A DNA stretch of 8,444 nucleotides, from NCBI GenBank assembly GCA_022774485.1, contig JALFLX010000006.1, positions 1 to 8,444 of the forward strand. The letters are read 5' to 3'. Below are positions 1-5,444 of the stretch, in pieces; position 1 is the stretch's first letter, and each line of letters opens with the position of its first letter. Made by a program: the position numbers and the translations under genes. The notes beneath the pieces are model-generated. The model did not search any database. It was given only the letters and a program-made list of their open reading frames with translations, and had not been told where the DNA came from. The DNA comes from Bacilli bacterium (GTDB taxonomy: Bacteria > Bacillota_I > Bacilli_A > RFN20 > CAG-288).

Positions 1-675
1 GCCTACTCGGCTAAAAGCCAATACGGCGTGCTCCTTTTGGTTGCTGACGGCATGGGCGGTCACAGAAAAGGAGAGGTGGCAAGCAAGCTTGTTGTCGATA
101 CGCTCTCCTACTCCTTTGCAAAAGCCAGACACACCTTCAACCGTTTCCGCTCTCATCTTTTCTTAGTCAACAACTCTAAAGATGCCAATAAACAAATCTA
201 CAAGATGGCTATCTCAAGCGATGAATATAGAGAGATGGGCACCACCGAATCCGCTGCCTTGATCGGGCAGGATGGAACTACCATCTTCTCTGTCGGAGAC
301 TCCAGAGTCTACTCCTTCAAAAAAGGAGTCGGCCTCACTCAGATCAGCAAGGATCAAAGCTATGTCGAACTTCTCTTTGAAACCGGAAGGATCGACAAAG
401 ATGAGATGAAGACCCATCCCCAAAGAAACATTTTGACAAACGCAGTCGGCCTCAACGCAACTTTGTCAAATTACGAAGAATTCTTCATTCCAAACGACTC
501 TTACGACAAGCTCCTCTTATGCACAGACGGTCTCTTTAACATGGTCAGCGATGAGGAGATTAAGATGGTCCTTGAGAAAGAAGAAACCATCGAAGAAAAG
601 GCCAAAGAGCTCATTCAGTTAGCGCTTGAACACGGCGGTAATGACAATGTCGCAGTTGTCCTTTGGGAGAAATGA
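1..675 (+). CDS. prpC: PP2C-family Ser/Thr protein phosphatase (PrpC/Stp type), 5' end missing
   Basis: Metal-dependent phosphoprotein phosphatase that removes phosphate from Ser/Thr, normally counteracting the kinase encoded next to it. The reading frame is open to the first base of the window, so the gene begins upstream; the GTG at 28 is internal. The first visible residues (AYSAKSQYG) fit directly after the NxD of the family's N-terminal TDxGxxRxxNxD motif, so only about 20 residues are missing. Visible PP2C motifs in order are ADGMGGH (metal-binding Asp), MGTT, VGDSR, HPQRN..TNAVG, LLCTDGL and GGNDNVAVV (metal-binding Asp residues in the last two). The segment usually reading DHS is DQS here. 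The 224 visible residues plus the missing part match the usual length of about 245. Its TGA stop is 1 nt before the kinase ATG, so the two are probably translated together. No membrane segment is seen; cytosolic. Confidence 0.95.
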   Translation, partial: AYSAKSQYGVLLLVADGMGGHRKGEVASKLVVDTLSYSFAKARHTFNRFRSHLFLVNNSKDANKQIYKMAISSDEYREMGTTESAALIGQDGTTIFSVGDSRVYSFKKGVGLTQISKDQSYVELLFETGRIDKDEMKTHPQRNILTNAVGLNATLSNYEEFFIPNDSYDKLLLCTDGLFNMVSDEEIKMVLEKEETIEEKAKELIQLALEHGGNDNVAVVLWEK

Positions 676-676
676 T

Positions 677-1657
677 ATGAGAGACGACATCAAAATCAAC
701 GAGATTATCGACGACCGCTATAAAGTTTTAGAGTGCTTAGGAGAAGGAGGCATGGCGATTGTCTACAAAGCCCACGACTTAATCAACGACAGAGATATCG
801 CTTTGAAGATGATGAAGAAAGAGACCGCTGCAAACAAAGTGAATCTCAATCGCTTCGAGAGAGAAGCAAGAGCTGCTGCGAGCCTCAACCATCAGAACAT
901 CGTCAAAGTTGTCAATGTCGGAACCTATAATAATTTGCCCTATATGGTCAACGAATTTGTCAATGGTCAAAATCTGAGACAAGTCCTCGATGTCCGCGGG
1001 AAGTTCTCTTTCTTAGAAGCCACTGACATCATGTATCAGCTCTGCAGCGCTGTCATGTACGCACATTCCCACGGAGTCATCCACAGGGATATCAAGCCAC
1101 AGAACATCTTCTTGACAAGCGATGGCACAATCAAGCTTGGAGACTTCGGCATCGCCACATTCCAAAACGCTTCCCACGTCACCCGCTCTGAGGTCATTGT
1201 CGGATCTGTCCACTACATCGCTCCTGAAGTTGCAGACGGCTGTCCAGCGACGATTCGCAGCGATGTCTATTCTATGGGAATCACCTTCTTTGAACTGATC
1301 ACCGGAAGAGTTCCTTTCGACGCTGACAGTCAAGTCCAAGTCGCCATGATGCAGATCAAAGAGAAATTCCCGAACATCAAAAAATTCAATCCGAAGACTC
1401 CGGATATCATCGAGAAAATTATCTACAACGCGGTCAGCAAAGATCCCAAAGACCGTTATCCCTCTGCGGAGAACATGAGAAAAGAACTCGAGAGAATCAT
1501 CCGTAACCCGGAGCTTTTAGAGCAACATTCCTCCTTCTTCTTCAACCTCTTCCACTCCTCTGAGCGCAAGAGAAAGAAAGAGGAAAAGATGCAGAAAAAA
1601 GCGTTGAAAGAAGCTGCGAAAGAAAATAGAAAAGAAGAGGAAAGACATGAGCGATAA
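677..1657 (+). CDS. prkC: PrkC-like Ser/Thr protein kinase lacking transmembrane and PASTA domains
   Basis: Hanks-type Ser/Thr kinase of 326 aa. The ATG at 677 is chosen over one at 626 because GGGAG (665-669) lies 7 nt upstream and 626 would overlap the phosphatase by 50 nt. Residues about 15-273 form a complete kinase domain: glycine loop GEGGMAIVY (22-30), Lys44 in ALK, Glu63 of the C-helix, HRDIKPQN (136-143, catalytic Asp138), DFG (156-158), an activation loop with Thr/Ser at 169-171, and GSVHYIAPE (176-184), which is typical of the PrkC/Stk group. All catalytic residues are present. After the domain comes a short FFFNLF patch and then a Lys/Glu/Arg-rich, probably helical tail (296-326). 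No transmembrane helix or PASTA repeat follows, unlike the roughly 650-residue B. subtilis PrkC, so the protein is expected to be cytosolic and cannot sense muropeptides through PASTA repeats. It overlaps rsgA by 11 nt. Confidence 0.93.
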   Translation: MRDDIKINEIIDDRYKVLECLGEGGMAIVYKAHDLINDRDIALKMMKKETAANKVNLNRFEREARAAASLNHQNIVKVVNVGTYNNLPYMVNEFVNGQNLRQVLDVRGKFSFLEATDIMYQLCSAVMYAHSHGVIHRDIKPQNIFLTSDGTIKLGDFGIATFQNASHVTRSEVIVGSVHYIAPEVADGCPATIRSDVYSMGITFFELITGRVPFDADSQVQVAMMQIKEKFPNIKKFNPKTPDIIEKIIYNAVSKDPKDRYPSAENMRKELERIIRNPELLEQHSSFFFNLFHSSERKRKKEEKMQKKALKEAAKENRKEEERHER

Positions 1658-2543
1658 AGTGTGGATTGTCCTCTCAAGCACCTCAAACGGATATCAGCTC
1701 TACGATCCTAGCGAGGGTGTTTATTCCCTTTCTCCCACCAGGAAGAAAGTCAAATTTCGCGAGGAAAGAATCCTCATCGGCGACCATGTCTCACTCGATG
1801 AGGCTCTCTTTATCGAGAAGATTCTCCCGCGAAAAAATACGCTCCAGAGACCCCGCCTAGCAAATGCGGATGAAATCTTTGTCTTAGTCTCTTGTATCCA
1901 GCCCGCTTTTTCAAGCTATCTCTTAGACAAATTCTTATCCTTAATCCTCTCCTCTCACATCAAAGCATCGATTGTCTTAACCAAAGCTGACCTTTTGAAG
2001 AAAAGAGAATTCAACGCCTTGAAGAAGAGAATGGACGACTATCAGAAGATCAATTTCCCAGTCTATTTCCTCAACACCCACGATGAAACATCCTTAGACT
2101 TTCCGAAGCTCAAAGAAGACATCAAAGGGAAAACCATCGCCTTTGTCGGTCAGACCGGTGTCGGAAAGTCGTCTCTTCTCAACTCTCTCTACCCTGACTT
2201 CACCAGAAAAGTCGATGCCTTGTATGTCAACTCTGGACGCGGAAGACACACCACCAAAGAAGTGATCTTGCTTCCCTATCCTGATGGTTTTCTCTTTGAC
2301 ACTCCCGGTTTCTCAGACCTTGAGCTTCAGGAGATGACCCGTCTTGATTTAGCCTCCTGTTTTCCAGGTTATGCCCTCTATAAAGACAAATGTCAGTTCA
2401 CAGACTGCCTCCACCTCCCTCAGAGCAAAGGCTGTCACGTGAGAGAAGAAATCGGAAAAGAACTATCCGAAGATTCGTATCAGAACTATATAAAAATTTT
2501 AGAAGAAGTGAAGGAGAATGAACGATGGAAAAAGAAACTGTGA
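1647..2543 (+). CDS. rsgA: Ribosome small subunit-dependent GTPase RsgA (CpgA/YloQ)
   Basis: Circularly permuted GTPase that acts late in 30S ribosomal subunit maturation; 298 aa, the normal length. Residues 1-65 are the OB-fold RNA-binding part. The G motifs appear in the permuted order: G4 TKAD (112-115), then G1 GQTGVGKSS (168-176), the RGRHTTKE switch I region (198-205) and G3 DTPG (218-221). The C-terminal zinc site is intact as Cys249-x4-Cys254-x-His256-x6-Cys263. The start ATG lies inside the kinase gene, 11 nt before its stop, with AGAGG (1636-1640) 6 nt upstream, so the Lys/Glu-rich end of the kinase also encodes this ribosome binding site. Its own 3' end overlaps rpe by 19 nt. In B. 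subtilis the orthologue CpgA is phosphorylated by PrkC; here that link is inferred from family and position. Confidence 0.97.
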   Translation: MSDKVWIVLSSTSNGYQLYDPSEGVYSLSPTRKKVKFREERILIGDHVSLDEALFIEKILPRKNTLQRPRLANADEIFVLVSCIQPAFSSYLLDKFLSLILSSHIKASIVLTKADLLKKREFNALKKRMDDYQKINFPVYFLNTHDETSLDFPKLKEDIKGKTIAFVGQTGVGKSSLLNSLYPDFTRKVDALYVNSGRGRHTTKEVILLPYPDGFLFDTPGFSDLELQEMTRLDLASCFPGYALYKDKCQFTDCLHLPQSKGCHVREEIGKELSEDSYQNYIKILEEVKENERWKKKL

Positions 2544-3202
2544 TCAGACCCTCTCTGTTAGCCTGTGATTTTCTCCACCTCGGAGAAGCAGTCGAAGAGA
2601 TGATTTCTCTTCATATCGATAGCGCACACTTCGATGTCATGGATGGAAACTTTGTCCCTTCTATTTCCTTTGGACAGCCGATCTTTCAAAGCTTAAAACC
2701 ATATTTTGATCAAATCTCTTTCGATGTGCACCTGATGGTGAATAACCCGTTAGAACAAATGGATTCTTTCTTCCAGTTAGGAAGCGAAGAAGTCACCATC
2801 CATGTCGAATCCTTAGGAAAAGAGGGAAGAGAACAACTTCTCTTGATGAAAGAAAAATATCCTGGGAGAAGAATCGGTCTTGCCCTCTCTCCTGAAAGTG
2901 ATATCTCACTTCTTTTCCCATATCTCGACCTTGTTGATGAGATTCTCATCATGTCTGTTGTCCCTGGAAAAGGAGGACAGAAATACATTGTCGGAAGCGA
3001 AGAGAAAATCGCCGCTTTAGCAAAGAGAAAGAAAGAAAGCCACGCTTCTTATCTCATCGGAGTCGATGGTGGAATCAACGATACCACCGGTCCTCTCTGT
3101 CTTGAATACGGAGCTGACTTCTTAGTCGCAGGCTCCTATTACTTCAAAGCAGAAGATAAGAAAGAAGCCTTAGCAAAGATTCATCAAGGGGTGCGAAGAT
3201 GA
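2525..3202 (+). CDS. rpe: Ribulose-phosphate 3-epimerase
   Basis: Interconverts D-ribulose 5-phosphate and D-xylulose 5-phosphate in the pentose phosphate pathway; a cytosolic metal-dependent TIM barrel. The 225 aa length is normal. Visible motifs are RPSLLACDF (Ser10), HFDVMDGNFVPS (metal and catalytic His35, Asp37), DVHLMV (His69), VVPGKGGQ (146-152), VDGGIN (catalytic/metal Asp181) and VAGSYYF (phosphate-binding loop near 201-207). The expected active-site residues are all present. The flexible loop usually reading NPGFGGQ is VPGKGGQ, a departure at two positions. AAGGAG (2511-2516) lies 8 nt before the ATG inside the end of rsgA, giving a 19-nt overlap and likely translational coupling. 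A narrower substrate such as allulose 6-phosphate cannot be excluded from sequence alone, but the position after rsgA matches rpe in B. subtilis. Confidence 0.95.
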   Translation: MEKETVIRPSLLACDFLHLGEAVEEMISLHIDSAHFDVMDGNFVPSISFGQPIFQSLKPYFDQISFDVHLMVNNPLEQMDSFFQLGSEEVTIHVESLGKEGREQLLLMKEKYPGRRIGLALSPESDISLLFPYLDLVDEILIMSVVPGKGGQKYIVGSEEKIAALAKRKKESHASYLIGVDGGINDTTGPLCLEYGADFLVAGSYYFKAEDKKEALAKIHQGVRR

Positions 3203-3885
3203 ACTACTCTCTATCGTTTGGCTTTCTCACCATCGGACTTCTCGTCTTTCTTTTCTATCTCATCCTGCTCTTTCTCTCCAATCGCAGAGTGAGAAAAGAA
3301 GAGAGAAACTCCCTGTTAAATTCCTTCGGTTTTCAGTTCTACGCCAACGCAACGATGACTCAGAGGATGTTCTTATACCTCTCCCTTTCTATCTCTACAA
3401 TCCTCATCCTCTCTGGAGAATGCTTCTTCTTCCTCTCCACTCCTTTCACCGCATATGAAGTCTTCCTTGCGATTCTTTTCCCACTTTCATTCTTCTGTTT
3501 GACCCTAGGAAACATTCTTCCGTTTCGCTACTATAAAGCGCACTTATCTTTATCCTTATCTGGCTTCGCTCTTTTCTTTTTATCCACCTTCCTTTCTGGA
3601 ATCATCCCCTTTGCACCATCATTCACCTTGAGACAAGCTAATTATTCCACTCCAATCTTCATTATTTTCTTCCTTCTAAGCATTCTCTCTTTCTTCTCTT
3701 TCTTTAACCCTCGCCTCTTCAACTGGGCCAAAATGGATAAAACGGAAGAGAACGGAACTGTCTATTATGTAAAGCCAAAGCTCAACGACTTTGCTCTCTA
3801 TGAGTGGGTTTATCTCTTCTTAGAAGGAGTTGTTGGTCTCCTTCTTCTCATCAATCTCTTCGTCACCCATTCCATTCCATTTTAG
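3199..3885 (+). CDS. Unrecognised integral membrane protein, about six helices
   Basis: I do not recognise a family. The 228-residue protein is very rich in Phe, Leu and Ser and shows about six hydrophobic segments near residues 6-27, 56-79, 85-107, 114-138, 150-170 and 202-223. The cluster RRVRKEER just after the first segment suggests that loop is cytoplasmic and the N terminus is outside (positive-inside rule). A soluble loop at about 172-198 contains charged residues (KMDKTEENG). No signal peptide cleavage site, transporter signature or catalytic motif is apparent. The ATG overlaps the rpe stop as ATGA, with AAGGGG (3186-3191) 7 nt upstream, so it is firmly part of the operon. Its TAG stop lies inside the Shine-Dalgarno of the next gene. 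In B. subtilis the gene after rpe is thiN (thiamine pyrophosphokinase); this protein is clearly not that. Coding status is well supported, function is not. Confidence 0.85.
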   Translation: MNYSLSFGFLTIGLLVFLFYLILLFLSNRRVRKEERNSLLNSFGFQFYANATMTQRMFLYLSLSISTILILSGECFFFLSTPFTAYEVFLAILFPLSFFCLTLGNILPFRYYKAHLSLSLSGFALFFLSTFLSGIIPFAPSFTLRQANYSTPIFIIFFLLSILSFFSFFNPRLFNWAKMDKTEENGTVYYVKPKLNDFALYEWVYLFLEGVVGLLLLINLFVTHSIPF

Positions 3886-3889
3886 GAGG
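3884..3889 (+). promoter_or_regulatory. Ribosome binding site overlapping the upstream stop codon
   Basis: A perfect AGGAGG core lies 5 nt before the epimerase ATG at 3895. Its first two bases are also the last two of the TAG stop of the membrane-protein gene, so a ribosome ending there sits on the next initiation site. This points to coupled translation. Confidence 0.8.
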
Positions 3890-3894
3890 TCATT

Positions 3895-4740
3895 ATGGAA
3901 CACATCAACAATCAGCATTTTCAAGTCAGTATCGATGAGCTTGGAGCAGAGCTCTCCTCTATCATCAAAGACGGTAGAGAAAGACTCTGGCAAGGCGAAA
4001 ACGGACTATGGAACAAACACGCTCCAATTCTATTTCCCTTTGCCGGTCTTTGCAGGATGAGAGTCGATGGAAAATTCTACCAGGAGAAAAGACACGGATT
4101 TGCAAGAGAAATGAAATTCACTGTCATTGACAAGAAAGAAAATTCAATCACTCTCGGTTTACAAGACACGCCTGAAACTCTGCTTCGTTATCCTTTCCAC
4201 TTTCTTTTCCAAGTCGAATATCGAATTGAAGAAGGAATCAAGATGGTCTACACAATCAAGAACACCGGTAATCAAATCATGCCTTTCTCCTATGGAGGAC
4301 ACGATTCCTTCGCACTTACAAAACCGGTAGAAGATCATTACCTCCTCTTTGAAAAAGAAGAGGAATTCACAGCTCTTCTTCAGGAAGAAGATGGCGCTTT
4401 AAATGGAAAAACGATGTCCTTTGGAAGTGGAACAAAGCTTGACTTAGACAATCCGCTTTTAAAAGATGATCTTTCTCTCCTCTTAAAAGGAATCCAGTCT
4501 CGCTATGTCACACTTGTAGAGAAAGAAACCAATCAAAAAGTCTGTGCAACTTCCTTTGAAGGCATCAACAACCTTGTCTTATGGCATCCTGGAAAGTCCA
4601 AGATAATCTGCATCGAACCATGGCTTAACTTGACAGATCCTGTAGGAGAAGAGCTTATTGAATTCAAGGACAAATACGGAGTCATCAACCTGATGCCAGG
4701 AGAAGAGAAAGTCCTTGTCAGAGAAAACTTCTACTTCTAA
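3895..4740 (+). CDS. Aldose 1-epimerase family protein, LacX-like
   Basis: Galactose-mutarotase fold enzyme expected to interconvert alpha and beta anomers of an aldose or related sugar; 281 aa, cytosolic, no signal peptide. It matches the LacX branch rather than classical GalM: LGAELSSI (16-23), LWQG..LWNKHAPILFP (31-48), RHGFAR (66-71), FSYGGHDSF (131-139) and ICIEPW (238-243). The candidate catalytic and binding residues are His67, Arg71, His136 and Glu241, all present. In this branch the second motif is commonly GGHPAF; the Pro is Asp here. The start is set by the AGGAGG at 3884. It is the last gene of the operon and is followed closely by a stem-loop terminator. Substrate is unknown: LacX proteins are often found with unrelated neighbours, and none of the adjacent genes is a sugar transporter. 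Confidence 0.9.
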   Translation: MEHINNQHFQVSIDELGAELSSIIKDGRERLWQGENGLWNKHAPILFPFAGLCRMRVDGKFYQEKRHGFAREMKFTVIDKKENSITLGLQDTPETLLRYPFHFLFQVEYRIEEGIKMVYTIKNTGNQIMPFSYGGHDSFALTKPVEDHYLLFEKEEEFTALLQEEDGALNGKTMSFGSGTKLDLDNPLLKDDLSLLLKGIQSRYVTLVEKETNQKVCATSFEGINNLVLWHPGKSKIICIEPWLNLTDPVGEELIEFKDKYGVINLMPGEEKVLVRENFYF

Positions 4741-4748
4741 TTCATATG

Positions 4749-4809
4749 AAAAGTCCCGCCTTGAAACAGAACATTACTTCACGTTCTCTTTAGACGGGAT
4801 TTTCTTTTT
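4749..4809 (+). terminator. Intrinsic terminator of the prpC-to-epimerase operon
   Basis: An interrupted stem-loop begins 9 nt after the epimerase stop. AAAA-TCCCG (4749-4758, one bulged G) pairs with CGGGA-TTTT (4795-4803). Further in, AAA and AGAAC (4764-4772) pair with GTTCT and TTT (4783-4791) across a C-C mismatch, leaving a 10-nt loop. A T-rich run follows to 4809. Confidence 0.75.
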
Positions 4810-4844
4810 GATGATTTTCGCTATGGCATACAATAACCATCTTT

Positions 4845-4862
4845 CAAAACTTACGAGTTTTG
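4845..4862. other. Perfect 7-bp hairpin in the convergent spacer
   Basis: CAAAACT and AGTTTTG flank a TACG tetraloop. No T run follows directly on either strand, so it is not a standard terminator by itself. It could be a remnant, or could stop read-through between the two converging genes. Weak evidence of function. Confidence 0.3.
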
Positions 4863-4934
4863 GAATTTGTTGGCTAAAACTTAATCAAATCAATTTTTTA
4901 ATAGTAGTATCGATAACGCTATCTTTTTTTCACG

Positions 4935-4958
4935 AAAAAAGAAGGTGTTTCCACCTTC
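4935..4958 (-). terminator. Intrinsic terminator of rpmB
   Basis: Read on the - strand, a perfect 7-bp stem GAAGGTG/CACCTTC with a 4-nt loop (4941-4958) is followed by six T residues (4940-4935), about 25 nt after the rpmB stop. The T run then continues into a second T/A-only hairpin (about 4922-4942). Confidence 0.85.
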
Positions 4959-4983
4959 AATCAAACAATATCCAAATAGGAGA

Positions 4984-5202
4984 TTACTTCGCTTCTTCAG
5001 CGACAGGAGCTTTTGCCTTAGCGTTCTTTCTCAAAGTGCGTAAGCCGGCAGCGGAGACTCTAATCTTCTGCTTCTTGCCATCGACAACGATAGTGGTAGT
5101 CTGCATATTGACATTCCATCTTCTGCAGGTGTGTCTCATAGAGTGAGAGACATTCTTACCGGACATCGGCTTCTTTCCTGTGACAGGGCATGTTCTGGAC
5201 AT
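4984..5202 (-). CDS. rpmB: 50S ribosomal protein L28
   Basis: Large-subunit ribosomal protein of 72 aa. Recognisable family blocks are MSRTCPVTGKKPMSG, NVSHSM, RRWNVNMQ and KIRVSAAGLRTL. The ATG at 5202 is chosen over an in-frame GTG at 5211 for two reasons: AGGAGG (5216-5211) is 8 nt before the ATG but overlaps the GTG itself, and the family usually begins M-S/A-R. There are two single Cys residues (5 and 26) rather than the CxxC pairs of the zinc-ribbon form. An Ala/Lys/Glu tail (KAKAPVAEEAK) extends past the usual roughly 62-residue length of Bacillus L28. The gene stands alone, convergent with the epimerase operon and divergent from the CNNM pair. Its - strand placement beside the prpC-rpe cluster matches B. 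subtilis. Confidence 0.95.
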   Translation of the reverse strand: MSRTCPVTGKKPMSGKNVSHSMRHTCRRWNVNMQTTTIVVDGKKQKIRVSAAGLRTLRKNAKAKAPVAEEAK

Positions 5203-5210
5203 AACATTCA

Positions 5211-5216
5211 CCTCCT
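5211..5216 (-). promoter_or_regulatory. rpmB ribosome binding site (decides the start)
   Basis: A perfect AGGAGG on the - strand, with continuing complementarity as AGGAGGTG. The 8-nt spacing to the ATG at 5202 is ideal, while the alternative in-frame GTG at 5211 shares a base with the motif and cannot be used with it. Confidence 0.85.
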
Positions 5217-5219
5217 ATA

Positions 5220-5256
5220 AAGCACAATAAAATAATTTCTTGCGAAAAACGTGCTT
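5220..5256 (-). promoter_or_regulatory. Possible hairpin leader of rpmB
   Basis: On the - strand AAGCAC (5256-5251) can pair with GTGCTT (5225-5220), ending 3 nt before the Shine-Dalgarno. Inside it TTTC and GAAA (5247-5244 and 5239-5236) close a GCAA loop of the GNRA type. Such a structure could control L28 translation, but the stems are short and it could be chance. Confidence 0.35.
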
Positions 5257-5260
5257 AAAA

Positions 5261-5289
5261 ATGTTACCACATGGCAAAGTGAAATACAA
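5261..5289 (-). promoter_or_regulatory. Candidate rpmB promoter
   Basis: On the - strand TTGTAT (5289-5284) is separated by 17 nt from TAACAT (5266-5261), with TG one base before the -10 box (extended -10). Transcription would start near 5254, at the foot of the possible leader hairpin. The -35 match is only TTG, so this is a moderate candidate. Confidence 0.4.
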
Positions 5290-5306
5290 GGAGAAATTGC
5301 CCTAAC

Positions 5307-5402
5307 TGGAAGAGAATTCCATTTTCCGAGGGTTCTGAAAGAGACTTTTCTCTCATATATATAAATAAGGATAGAGAGTGTTCTCTTCTACCACTCTGAA
5401 CC
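5307..5402. repeat. Cluster of short inverted repeats in the divergent spacer
   Basis: This non-coding stretch holds TGGAA/TTCCA (5307-5321), GAGA/TCTC (5341-5352) and AGAGA/TCTCT (5373-5386). The last two are enclosed by GGTTC/GAACC (5331-5335 with 5398-5402), supported by AGAG/CTCT (5340-5343 with 5394-5397). It could be an operator region or a branched RNA if transcribed. No known riboswitch core is recognised. Confidence 0.3.
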
Positions 5403-5425
5403 ATCTATATTTTTAGTGTTAATTT

Positions 5426-5434
5426 TGATACAAT
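5426..5434 (+). promoter_or_regulatory. Extended -10 promoter of the CNNM operon
   Basis: TGATACAAT matches TGnTATAAT at all but one position. The region 17 nt upstream (TATATT near 5406) is a poor -35, which extended -10 promoters tolerate. Expected initiation is about 5441-5443, only 2-4 nt before the ATG at 5445. Confidence 0.5.
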
Positions 5435-5444
5435 ACTCCCGTAT

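Noticed and set aside
626..676. Upstream ATG for the kinase at 626
   Set aside because: It would overlap the phosphatase by 50 nt and add residues unlike the family; the ATG at 677 has GGGAG at 7 nt.
1013..1339. Antisense open frame of 108 codons within the kinase gene
   Set aside because: Shadow of the strongly supported kinase coding sequence; no initiation signals or recognisable protein.
4808..4834. Promoter-like TTGATG with TACAAT on the + strand after the operon terminator
   Set aside because: The spacer is 15 nt and no + strand gene follows; likely chance in AT-rich sequence.
4715..5146. A 143-codon + strand open frame across the convergent spacer
   Set aside because: It overlaps the epimerase end, runs through two terminators and is antisense to rpmB, with no ribosome binding site of its own.
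5203..5211. In-frame GTG start for rpmB at 5211
   Set aside because: It shares a base with the AGGAGG motif; the ATG at 5202 has ideal spacing and the family N terminus.
5261..5305. Small + strand ORF of 14 codons (MLPHGKVKYKEKLP)
   Set aside because: No Shine-Dalgarno, and it overlaps the candidate rpmB promoter; length is within chance.
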